64,000 nt of DNA, taken from positions 186,001-250,000 of the forward strand of contig NW_027469198.1 in assembly GCF_051020765.1 (NCBI RefSeq). The letters are read 5' to 3'. The notes under the pieces were generated by a model. It was not told the DNA's origin, did not search any database, and was given only the letters and a program-made list of their open reading frames with translations. The DNA is from Lasioglossum baleicum. Lineage: Eukaryota > Arthropoda > Insecta > Hymenoptera > Halictidae. Of the stretch, positions 24,940 through 36,934 are shown in pieces (within the stretch, counting starts at the first letter, position 1; each line of letters starts with the position of its first letter). The position numbers and the translations under genes were made by a program.

Positions 24940-26940
24940 ACGTGCGAGAGGATGCATCCTGCAGGCTAGTCGAGTAAAAACACGTGCGAGAGGATGCATC
25001 CCGCAGGCTAGTCGAGTAAAAACACGTGCGAGAGGATGCATCCCGCAGGCTAGTCGAGTAAAAACACGTGCGAGGTTTTGTGGGATGCGCATGCGCAGGT
25101 TTTGTGGGATGCGCATGCGCAGGTTTTATGGGATGCGCATGGCTAGTCGAGCAAAAACACGTGCGAGAGGATGCATCCCGCAGGCTAGTCGAGTAAAAAC
25201 ACGTGCGAGAGGATGCATCCCGCAGGCTAGTCGAGCACAAACACGTGCGAGGTTATGTGGGATGCGCATGCGCAGGTTTTGTGGGATGCGCAGGTTTTTT
25301 GGGATGCGCAAGGCTAGTCGAGTAAAAACACGTGCGAGACGATGCATCCCGCAGGCTAGTCGAGTAAAAACACGTGCGAAAGGATGCATCCCGCAGGCTA
25401 GTCGAGCACAAACACGTGCGAGGTTTTGTGGGATGCGCATGCGCAGGTTTTGTGGGATGCGCATGCGCAGATTTTTTGGGATGCGCATGCGCAGGTTTTT
25501 TGGGATGCGCATGGCTAGTCGAGCAAAAACACGTGCGAGAGGGTGCATCCCGCAGGCTAGTCGAGTAAAAACATGTGCGAAAGGATGCATCCCGCAGTCT
25601 AGTCGAGCACAAACACGTGCGAGGTTTTGTGGGATGCGCATGCGCAGGTTTTGTGGGATGCGCATGCGCAGATTTTTTGGGATGCGCAGGTTTTCTGGGA
25701 TGCGCATGCCTAGTCGAGCAAAAACACGTGCGAGAGTATGCATCCCGCAGGCTAGTCGAGCACAAACACGTGCGAGAGGATGCATCCCGCAGGCTAGTCG
25801 AGTAAAAACACGTGCGAGACGATGCATCCCGCAGCCTAGTCGAGTAAAAACACGTGCGAGAGGATGCATCCCGCAGGCTAGTCGAGTAAAAACACGTGCG
25901 AGAGGATGCATCCCGCAGGCTAGTCGAGTAAAAACACGTGCGAGGTTTTGTGGGATGCGCATGCGCAGTTTTTGTGGGATGCGCATGCGCAGGTTTTTTG
26001 GGATGCGCATGGCTAGTCGAGCAAAAACACGTGCGAGAGGATGCATCCCGCAGGCTAGCCGAGCAAAAACACGTGCGAGAGGATGCATCCCGCAGGCTAG
26101 TCGAGTAAAAACACGTGCGAGGTTTTGTGGGATGCGCATGCGCAGGTTTTGTGGGATGCGCATGCGCAGGTTTTTTGGGATGCGCATGTGCAGGTTTTTT
26201 GGGATGCGCATGGCTAGTCGAGCAAAAACACGTGCGAGAGGATGCATCCCGCAGGCTAGTCGAGTAAAAACACGTGCGAGAGGATGCATCCCGCAGGCTA
26301 GTCGAGTAAAAACACGTGCGAGAGGATGCATCCTGCAGGCTAGTCGAGTAAAAACACGTGCGAGAGGATGCATCCCGCAGGCTAGTCGAGTAAAAACACG
26401 TGCGAGAGGATGCATCCCGCAGGCTAGTCGAGTAAAAACACGTGCGAGGTTTTGTGGGATGCGCATGCGCAGGTTTTGTGGGATGCGCATGCGCAGGTTT
26501 TATGGGATGCGCATGGCTAGTCGAGCAAAAACACGTGCGAGAGGAAGCATCCCGCAGGCTAGTCGAGTAAAAACACGTGCGAGAGGATGCATCCCGCAGG
26601 CTAGTCGAGCACAAACACGTGCGAGGTTATGTGGGATGCGCATGCGCAGGTTTTGTGGGATGCGCAGGTTTTTTGGGATGCGCAAGGCTAGTCGAGTAAA
26701 AACACGTGCGAGACGATGCATCCCGCAGGCTAGTCGAGTAAAAACACGTGCGAAAGGATGCATCCCGCAGGCTAGTCGAGCACAAACACGTGCGAGGTTT
26801 TGTGGGATGCGCATGCGCAGGTTTTGTGGGATGCGCATGCGCAGATTTTTTGGGATGCGCATGCGCAGGTTTTTTGGGATGCGCATGGCTAGTCGAGCAA
26901 AAACACGTGCGAGAGGATGCATCCCGCAGGCTAGTCGAGT
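24940..26940. repeat. About 1,374-bp tandem duplication
   Basis: Four landmarks repeat at the same offset: CATCCTGCAGG (about 24,956 and 26,330), the GCAGGTTTTATGGG block (end 25,126 and 26,500), the rare GCGAGGTTATGTGGG entry (about 25,250 and 26,624), and the GCGAAAGG unit (about 25,376 and 26,750). The second copy departs after about 26,940. Private changes include GAGGGTGC near 25,541 in copy 1 and GAGGAAGC near 26,543 in copy 2. Confidence 0.88.
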
Positions 26941-28264
26941 AAAAACACGTGCGAGAGGATGCATCCCGCAGGCTAGTCGAGTAAAAACACGTGCGAGAGG
27001 ATGCATCCCGCAGGCTAGTCGAGTAAAAACACGTGCGAGGTTTTGTGGGATGCGCATACGCAGGTTTTGTGGGATGCGCATGCGCAGGTTTTTTGTAATG
27101 CGCATGCGCAGGTTTTTTGGGATGCGCATGGCTAGTCGAGCAAAAACACGTGCGAGAGGATGCATCCCGCAGGGTAGTCGAGTAAAAACACGTGCGAGAG
27201 GATGCATCCCTCAGGCTAGTCGAGCAAAAACACGTGCGAGAGGATGCATCCCGCAGGCTAGTCGAGCAAAAGCACGTGCGAGAGGATGCATCCCGCAGGC
27301 TAGTCGAGCACAAACACGTGCGAGAGGATGCATCCCGCAGGGAAGTCGAGCAAAAACACGTGCGAAAGGATGCATCCCGCAGGCTAGTCGAGCACAAACA
27401 CGTGCGAGGTTTTGTGGGATGCGCATGCGCAGGTTTTTTGGGATGCGCAAGGCTAGTCGAGCAAAAACACGTGCGAGAGGATGCATCCCGCAGGCTAGTC
27501 GAGTAAAAACACGTGCGAGACGATGCATCCCGCAGGCTAGTCGAGTAAAAACACGTGCGAAAGTATGCATCCCGCAGGCTAGTCGAGCACAAACACGTGC
27601 GAGGTTTTGTGGGATGCGCATGCGCAGGTTTTGTGGGATGCGCATGCGCAGGTTTTTTGGGATGCGCATGGCTAGTCGAGCAAAAACACGTGCGAGAGGA
27701 TGCATCCCGCAGGCTAGTCGAGTAAAAACACGTGCGAAAGGATGCATCCCGCAGTCTAGTCGAGCACAAACACGTGCGAGGTTTTGTGGGATGCGCATGC
27801 GCAGGTTTTGTGGGATGCGCATGCGCAGATTTTTTGGGATGCGCAGGTTTTCTGGGATGCGCATGCCTAGTCGAGCAAAAACACGTGCGAGAGTATGCAT
27901 CCCGCAGGCTAGTCGAGCACAAACACGTGCGAGAGGATGCATCCCGCAGGCTAGTCGAGTAAAAACACGTGCGAGACGATGCATCCCGCAGGCTAGTCGA
28001 GTAAAAACACGTGCGAGAGGATGCATCCCGCAGGCTAGTCGAGTAAAAACACGTGCGAGAGGATGCATCCCGCAGGGTAGTCGAGTAAAAACACGTGCGA
28101 GAGGATGCATCCCGCAGGCTAGTCGAGCAAAAACACGTGCGAGAGGATGCATCCCGCAGGCTAGTCGAGCACAAACACGTGCGAGAGGATGCATCCCGCA
28201 GGGAAGTCGAGCAAAAACACGTGCGAGAGGATGCATCCCGCAGGCTAGTCGAGTAAAAACACGT

Positions 28265-29010
28265 GCGAAAGGATGCATCCCGCAGGCTAGTCGAGCACAA
28301 ACACGTGCGAGGTTTTGTGGGATGCGCATGCGCAGGTTTTTTGGGATGCGCAAGGCTAGTCGAGCAAAAACACGTGCGAGAGGATGCATCCCGCAGGCTA
28401 GTCGAGTAAAAACACGTGCGAAAGGATGCATCCCGCAGGCTAGTCGAGCACAAACACGTGCGAGGTTTTGTGGGATGCGCATGCGCAGGTTTTTTGGGAT
28501 GCGCAAGGCTAGTCGAGCAAAAACACGTGCGAGAGGATGCATCCCGCAGGCTAGTCGAGTAAAAACACGTGCGAGACGATGCATCCCGCAGGCTAGTCGA
28601 GTAAAAACACGTGCGAGAGGATGCATCCCGCAGGCTAGTCGAGTAAAAACACGTGCGAAAGGATGCATCCCGCAGGCTAGTCGAGCACAAACACGTGCGA
28701 GGTTTTGTGGGATGCGCATGCGCAGGTTTTTTGGGATGCGCAAGGCTAGTCGAGCAAAAACACGTGCGAGAGGATGCATCCCGCAGGCTAGTCGAGTAAA
28801 AACACGTGCGAGACGATGCATCCCGCAGGCTAGTCGAGTAAAAACACGTGCGAAAGGATGCATCCCGCAGGCTAGTCGAGCACAAACACGTGCGAGGTTT
28901 TGTGGGATGCGCATGCGCAGGTTTTTTGGGATGCGCAAGGCTAGTCGAGCAAAAACACGTGCGAGAGGATGCATCCCGCAGGCTAGTCGAGTAAAAACAC
29001 GTGCGAGAGG
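28265..29010. repeat. Short-module ladder (153, 237, 195 bp)
   Basis: GCGAAAGG units at 28,265, 28,418, 28,655 and 28,850 are spaced 153, 237 and 195 bp. Each module is a 69-bp short B block (entry B, one B ending GCGCA, half A starting AGGCTAG) plus two, four or three A units. The same ordered ladder is found at 36,935, 46,925 and 52,129, and an extended version spans 46,061-47,510. Confidence 0.92.
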
Positions 29011-32000
29011 ATGCATCCCGCAGGCTAGTCGAGTATAAACACGTGCGAGGTTTTGTGGGATGCGCATACGCAGGTTTTGTGGGATGCGCATGCGCAGGTT
29101 TTTTGGGATGCGCATGCGCAGGTTTTTTGGGATGCGCATGGCTAGTCGAGCAAAAACACGTGCGAGAGGATGCATCCCGCAGGGTAGTCGAGTAAAAACA
29201 CGTGCGAGAGGATGCATCCCGCAGGCTAGTCGAGCAAAAACACGTGCGAGAGGATGCATCCTGCAGGCTAGTCGAGCAAAAACACGTGCGAGAGGATGCA
29301 TCCCGCAGGCTAGTCGAGCACAAACACGTGCGAGAGGATGCATCCCGCAGGCTAGTCGAGCAAAAACACGTGCGAGAGGATGCATCCCGCAGGCTAGTCG
29401 AGCACAAACACGTGCGAGAGGATGCATCCCGCAGGGAAGTAGAGCAAAAACACGTGCGAGAGGATGCATCCCGCAGGCTAGTCGAGTAAAAACACGTGCG
29501 AGACGATGCATCCCGCAGGCTAGTCGAGTAAAAACACGTGCGAGAGGATGCATCCCGCAGGCTAGTCGAGTAAAAACACGTGCGAGAGGATGCATCCCGC
29601 AGGCTAGTCGAGTAAAAACACGTGCGAGGTTTTGTGGGATGCGCATGCGCAGTTTTTGTGGGATGCGCATGCGCAGGTTTTTTGGGATGCGCATGGCTAG
29701 TCGAGCAAAAACACGTGCGAGAGGATGCATCCCGCAGGCTAGCCGAGCAAAAACACGTGCGAGAGGATGCATCCCGCAGGCTAGTCGAGTAAAAACACGT
29801 GCGAGGTTTTGTGGGATGCGCATGCGCAGGTTTTGTGGGATGCGCATGCGCAGGTTTTTTGGGATGCGCATGTGCAGGTTTTTAGGGATGCGCATGGCTA
29901 GTCGAGCAAAAACACGTGCGAGAGGATGCATCCCGCAGGCTAGTCGAGTAAAAACACGTGCGAGAGGATGCATCCCGCAGGCTAGTCGAGTAAAAACACG
30001 TGCGAGGTTTTGTGGGATGCGCATACGCAGGTTTTGTGGGATGCGCATGCGCAGGTTTTTTGGGATGCGCATGGCTAGTCGAGCAAAAACACGTGCGAGA
30101 GGATGCATCCCGCAGGGTAGTCGAGTAAAAACACGTGCGAGAGGATGCATCCCGCAGGCTAGTCGAGCAAAAACACGTGCGAGAGGATGCATCCCGCAGG
30201 CTAGTCGAGCACAAACACGTGCGAGAGGATGCATCCCGCAGGCTAGTCGAGCACAAACACGTGCGAGAGGATGCATCCCGCAGGGAAGTCGAGCAAAAAC
30301 ACGTGCGAGAGGATGCATCCCGCAGGCTAGTCGAGTAAAAACACGTGCGAAAGGATGCATCCCGCAGGCTAGTCGAGCACAAACACGTGCGAGGTTTTGT
30401 GGGATGCGCATGCGCAGGTTTTTTGGGATGCGCAAGGCTAGTCGAGCAAAAACACGTGCGAGAGGATGCATCCCGCAGGCTAGTCGAGTAAAAACACGTG
30501 CGAAAGGATGCATCCCGCAGGCTAGTCGAGCACAAACACGTGCGAGGTTTTGTGGGATGCGCATGCGCAGGTTTTTTGGGATGCGCAAGGCTAGTCGAGC
30601 AAAAACACGTGCGAGAAGATGCATCCCGCAGGCTAGTCGAGTAAAAACACGTGCGAGACGATGCATCCCGCAGGCTAGTCGAGTAAAAACACGTGCGAGA
30701 GGATGCATCCCGTAGGCTAGTCGAGTAAAAACACGTGCGAAAGGATGCATCCCGCAGGCTAGTCGAGCACAAACACGTGCGAGGTTTTGTGGGATGCGCA
30801 TGCGCAGGTTTTTTGGGATGCGCAAGGCTAGTCGAGCAAAAACACGTGCGAGAGGATGCATCCCGCAGGCTAGTCGAGTAAAAACACGTGCGAGACGATG
30901 CATCCCGCAGGCTAGTCGAGTAAAAACACGTGCGAAAGGATGCATCCCGCAGGCTAGTCGAGCACAAACACGTGCGAGGTTTTGTGGGATGCGCATGCGC
31001 AGGTTTTGTGGGATGCGCATGCGCAGATTTTTTGGGATGCGCATGCGCAGGTTTTTTGGGATGCGCATGGCTAGTCGAGCAAAAACACGTGCGAGAGGAT
31101 GCATCCCGCAGGCTAGTCGAGTAAAAACACGTGCGAAAGGATGCATCCCGCAGTCTAGTCGAGCACAAACACGTGCGAGGTTTTGTGGGATGCGCATGCG
31201 CAGGTTTTGTGGGATGCGCATGCGCAGATTTTTTGGGATGCGCAGGTTTTCTGGGATGCGCATGCCTAGTCGAGCAAAAACACGTGCGAGAGTATGCATC
31301 CCGCAGGCTAGTCGAGCACAAACACGTGCGAGAGGATGCATCCCGCAGGCTAGTCGAGTAAAAACACGTGCGAGACGATGCATCCCGCAGGCTAGTCGAG
31401 TAAAAACACGTGCGAGAGGATGCATCCCGCAGGCTAGTCGAGTAAAAACACGTGCGAGAGGATGCATCCCGCAGGCTAGTCGAGTAAAAACACGTGCGAG
31501 GTTTTGTGGGATGCGCATGCGCAGTTTTTGTGGGATGCGCATGCGCAGGTTTTTTGGGATCCGCATGGCTAGTCGAGCAAAAACACGTGCGAGAGGATGC
31601 ATCCCGCAGGCTAGCCGAGCAAAAACACGTGCGAGAGGATGCATCCCGCAGGCTAGTCGAGTAAAAACACGTGCGAGGTTTTGTGGGATGCGCATGCGCA
31701 GGTTTTGTGGGATGCGCATGCGCAGGTTTTTTGGGATGCGCATGTGCAGGTTTTTTGGGATGCGCATGGCTAGTCGAGCAAAAACACGTGCGAGAGGATG
31801 CATCCCGCAGGCTAGTCGAGTAAAAACACGTGCGAGAGGATGCATCCCGCAGGCTAGTCGAGTAAAAACACGTGCGAGGTTTTGTGGGATGCGCATACGC
31901 AGGTTTTGTGGGATGCGCATGCGCAGGTTTTTTGGGATGCGCATGCGCAGGTTTTTTGGGATGCGCATGGCTAGTCGAGCAAAAACACGTGCGAGAGGAT

Positions 32001-32569
32001 GCATCCCGCAGGGTAGTCGAGTAAAAACACGTGCGAGAGGATGCATCCCGCAGGCTAGTCGAGCAAAAACACGTGCGAGAGGATGCATCCCGCAGGCTAG
32101 TCGAGCAAAAACACGTGCGAGAGGATGCATCCCGCAGGCTAGTCGAGCACAAACACGTGCGAGAGGATGCATCCCGCAGGCTAGTCGAGCAAAAACACGT
32201 GCGAGAGGATGCATCCCGCAGGCTAGTCGAGCACAAACACGTGCGAGAGGATGCATCCCGCAGGGAAGTAGAGCAAAAACACGTGCGAGAGGATGCATCC
32301 CGCAGGCTAGTCGAGTAAAAACACGTGCGAAAGGATGCATCCCGCAGTCTAGTCGAGCACAAACACGTGCGAGGTTTTGTGGGATGCGCATGCGCAGGTT
32401 TTGTGGGATGCGCATGCGCAGATTTTTTGGGATGCGCATGCGCAGGTTTTTTGGGATGCGCAAGGCTAGTCGAGCAAAAACACGTGCGAGAGGATGCATC
32501 CCGCAGGCTAGTCGAGTAAAAACACGTGCGAGACGATGCATCCCGCAGGCTAGTCGAGTAAAAACACGT

Positions 32570-33979
32570 GCGAAAGGATGCATCCCGCAGGCTAGTCGAA
32601 CACAAACACGTGCGAGGTTTTGTGGGATGCGCATGCGCAGGTTTTGTGGGATGCGCATGCGCAGATTTTTTGGGATGCGCATGCGCAGGTTTTTTGGGAT
32701 GCGCATGGCTAGTCGAGCAAAAACACGTGCGAGAGGATGCATCCCGCAGGCTAGTCGAGTAAAAACACGTGCGAAAGGATGCATCCCGCAGTCTAGTCGA
32801 GCACAAACACGTGCGAGAGGATGCATCCCGCAGGCTAGCCGAGCAAAAACACGTGCGAGAGGATGCATCCCGCAGGCTAGTCGAGTAAAAACACGTGCGA
32901 GGTTTTGTGGGATGCGCATGCGCAGGTTTTTTGGGATGCGCATGTGCAGGTTTTTTGGGATGCGCATGGCTAGTCGAGCAAAAACACGTGCGAGAGGATG
33001 CATCCCGCAGGCTAGTCGAGTAAAAACACGTGCGAGAGGATGCATCCCGCAGGCTAGTCGAGTAAAAACACGTGCGAGGTTTTGTGGGATGCGCATGCGC
33101 AGGTTTTGTGGGATGCGCATGCGCAGGTTTTTTGGGATGCGCATGCGCAGGTTTTTTGGGATGCGCAAGGCTAGTCGAGCAAAAACACGTGCGAGAGGAT
33201 GCATCCCGCAGGCTAGTCGAGTAAAAACACGTGCGAGACGATGCATCCCGCAGGCTAGTCGAGTAAAAACACGTGCGAAAGGATGCATCCCGCAGGCTAG
33301 TCGAACACAAACACGTGCGAGGTTTTGTGGGATGCGCATGCGCAGGTTTTGTGGGATGCGCATGCGCAGATTTTTTGGGATGCGCATGCGCAGGTTTTTT
33401 GGGATGCGCATGGCTAGTCGAGCAAAAACACGTGCGAGAGGATGCATCCCGCAGGCTAGTCGAGTAAAAACACGTGCGAAAGGATGCATCTCGCAGTCTA
33501 GTCGAGCACAAACACGTGCGAGAGGATGCATCCCGCAGGCTAGCCGAGCAAAAACACGTGCGAGAGGATGCATCCCGCAGGCTAGTCGAGTAAAAACACG
33601 TGCGAGGTTTTGTGGGATGCGCATGCGCAGGTTTTGTGGGATGCGCATGCGCAGGTTTTTTGGGATGCGCATGTGCAGGTTTTTTGGGATGCGCATGGCT
33701 AGTCGAGCAAAAACACGTGCGAGAGGATGCATCCCGCAGGCTAGTCGAGTAAAAACACGTGCGAGAGGATGCATCCCGCAGGCTAGTCGAGTAAAAACAC
33801 GTGCGAGGTTTTGTGGGATGCGCATACGCAGGTTTTGTGGGATGCGCATGCGCAGGTTTTTTGGGATGCGCATGCGCAGGTTTTTTGGGATGCGCATGGC
33901 TAGTCGAGCAAAAACACGTGCGAGAGGATGCATCCCGCAGGGTAGTCGAGTAAAAACACGTGCGAGAGGATGCATCCCG
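32570..33979. repeat. 705-bp tandem duplication
   Basis: The GTCGAACAC variant at 32,595 recurs at 33,300, and surrounding blocks keep the same 705-bp offset for several hundred bases. Copy 1 lacks one B in its GTGCAGG block and has no ACGCAGG form where copy 2 does, so the copies are not identical. The outer limits are approximate. Confidence 0.82.
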
Positions 33980-34708
33980 CAGGCTAGTCGAGCAAAAACA
34001 CGTGCGAGAGGATGCATCCCGCAGGCTAGTCGAGCAAAAACACGTGCGAGAGGATGCATCCCGCAGGCTAGTCGAGCACAAACACGTGCGAGAGGATGCA
34101 TCCCGCAGGCTAGTCGAGCAAAAACACGTGCGAGAGGATGCATCCCGCAGGCTAGTCGAGCACAAACACGTGCGAGAGGATGCATCCCGCAGGGAAGTAG
34201 AGCAAAAACACGTGCGAGAGGATGCATCCCGCAGGCTAGTCGAGTAAAAACACGTGCGAGGTTTTGTGGGATGCGCATACGCAGGTTTTGTGGGATGCGC
34301 ATGCGCAGGTTTTTTGGGATGCGCATGCGCAGGTTTTTTGGGATGCGCATGGCTAGTCGAGCAAAAACACGTGCGAGAGGATGCATCCCGCAGGGTAGTC
34401 GAGTAAAAACACGTGCGAGAGGATGCATCCCGCAGGCTAGTCGAGCAAAAACACGTGCGAGAGGATGCATCCCGCAGGCTAGTCGAGCAAAAACACGTGC
34501 GAGAGGATGCATCCCGCAGGCTAGTCGAGCACAAACACGTGCGAGAGGATGCATCCCGCAGGCTAGTCGAGCAAAAACACGTGCGAGAGGATGCATCCCG
34601 CAGGCTAGTCGAGCACAAACACGTGCGAGAGGATGCATCCCGCAGGGAAGTAGAGCAAAAACACGTGCGAGAGGATGCATCCCGCAGGCTAGTCGAGTAA
34701 AAACACGT
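33803..34708. repeat. 453-bp tandem duplication
   Basis: Copy 1 is 33,803-34,255 and copy 2 is 34,256-34,708. Each is a four-B block with the ACGCAGG form, a GCAGGGTAG unit, then A units ending with GGGAAGTAGAGC. The AGGGAAGTAG landmark is at 34,191 and 34,644. I saw no difference between the copies, so this is probably a recent event. Confidence 0.9.
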
Positions 34709-35236
34709 GCGAAAGGATGCATCCCGCAGGCTAGTCGAGCACAAACACGTGCGAGGTTTTGTGGGATGCGCATGCGCAGGTTTTGTGGGATGCGCATGCG
34801 CAGATTTTTTGGGATGCGCATGCGCAGGTTTTTTGGGATGCGCAAGGCTAGTCGAGCAAAAACACGTGCGAGAGGATGCATCCCGCAGGCTAGTCGAGTA
34901 AAAACACGTGCGAGACGATGCATCCCGCAGGCTAGTCGAGTAAAAACACGTGCGAAAGGATGCATCCCGCAGGCTAGTCGAACACAAACACGTGCGAGGT
35001 TTTGTGGGATGCGCATGCGCAGGTTTTGTGGGATGCGCATGCGCAGATTTTTTGGGATGCGCATGCGCAGGTTTTTTGGGATGCGCATGGCTAGTCGAGC
35101 AAAAACACGTGCGAGAGGATGCATCCCGCAGGCTAGTCGAGTAAAAACACGTGCGAAAGTATGCATCCCGCAGTCTAGTCGAGCACAAACACGTGCGAGA
35201 GGATGCATCCCGCAGGCTAGTCGAGTAAAAACACGT

Positions 35237-36934
35237 GCGAGACGATGCATCCCGCAGGCTAGTCGAGTAAAAACACGTGCGAGAGGATGCATCCCGCAGG
35301 CTAGTCGAGTAAAAACACGTGCGAGAGGATGCATCCCGCAGGCTAGTCGAGTAAAAACACGTGCGAGGTTTTGTGGGATGCGCATGCGCAGTTTTTGTGG
35401 GATGCGCATGCGCAGGTTTTTTGGGATGCGCATGGCTAGTCGAGCAAAAACACGTGCGAGAGGATGCATCCCGCAGGCTAGCCGAGCAAAAACACGTGCG
35501 AGAGGATGCATCCCGCAGGCTAGTCGAGTAAAAACACGTGCGAGGTTTTGTGGGATGCGCATGCGCAGGTTTTGTGGGATGCGCATGCGCAGGTTTTTTG
35601 GGATGCGCATGTGCAGGTTTTTTGGGATGCGCATGGCTAGTCGAGCAAAAACACGTGCGAGAGGATGCATCCCGCAGGCTAGTCGAGTAAAAACACGTGC
35701 GAGAGGATGCATCCCGCAGGCTAGTCGAGTAAAAACACGTGCGAGGTTTTGTGGGATGCGCATACGCAGGTTTTGTGGGATGCGCATGCGCAGGTTTTTT
35801 GGGATGCGCATGGCTAGTCGAGCAAAAACACGTGCGAGAGGATGCATCCCGCAGGGTAGTCGAGTAAAAACACGTGCGAGAGGATGCATCCCGCAGGCTA
35901 GTCGAGCAAAAACACGTGCGAGAGGATGCATCCCGCAGGCTAGTCGAGCAAAAACACGTGCGAGAGGATGCATCCCGCAGGCTAGTCGAGCACAAACACG
36001 TGCGAGAGGATGCATCCCGCAGGGAAGTCGAGCAAAAACACGTGCGAGAGGATGCATCCCGCAGGCTAGTCGAGTAAAAACACGTGCGAGACGATGCATC
36101 CCGCAGGCTAGTCGAGTAAAAACACGTGCGAGAGGATGCATCCCGCAGGCTAGTCGAGTAAAAACACGTGCGAGAGGATGCATCCCGCAGGCTAGTCGAG
36201 TAAAAACACGTGCGAGGTTTTGTGGGATGCGCATGCGCAGTTTTTGTGGGATGCGCATGCGCAGGTTTTTTGGGATGCGCATGGCTAGTCGAGCAAAAAC
36301 ACGTGCGAGAGGATGCATCCCGCAGGCTAGCCGAGCAAAAACACGTGCGAGAGGATGCATCCCGCAGGCTAGTCGAGTAAAAACACGTGCGAGGTTTTGT
36401 GGGATGCGCATGCGCAGGTTTTGTGGGATGCGCATGCGCAGGTTTTTTGGGATGCGCATGTGCAGGTTTTTTGGGATGCGCATGGCTAGTCGAGCAAAAA
36501 CACGTGCGAGAGGATGCATCCCGCAGGCTAGTCGAGTAAAAACACGTGCGAGAGGATGCATCCCGCAGGCTAGTCGAGTAAAAACACGTGCGAGGTTTTG
36601 TGGGATGCGCATACGCAGGTTTTGTGGGATGCGCATGCGCAGGTTTTTTGGGATGCGCATGGCTAGTCGAGCAAAAACACGTGCGAGAGGATGCATCCCG
36701 CAGGGTAGTCGAGTAAAAACACGTGCGAGAGGATGCATCCCGCAGGCTAGTCGAGCAAAAACACGTGCGAGAGGATGCATCCCGCAGGCTAGTCGAGCAA
36801 AAACACGTGCGAGAGGATGCATCCCGCAGGCTAGTCGAGCACAAACACGTGCGAGAGGATGCATCCCGCAGGGAAGTCGAGCAAAAACACGTGCGAGAGG
36901 ATGCATCCCGCAGGCTAGTCGAGTAAAAACACGT
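35237..36934. repeat. 849-bp tandem duplication
   Basis: Copy 1 (35,237-36,085) and copy 2 (36,086-36,934) both start at a GAGACGATGC unit. They carry the GCAGTTTTTGTGGG, GCTAGCCGAG, GTGCAGG, ACGCAGG, GCAGGGTAG and GCAGGGAAG landmarks in order. CAGGGTAG is at 35,852 and 36,701. No difference was noticed between the copies. Confidence 0.9.
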
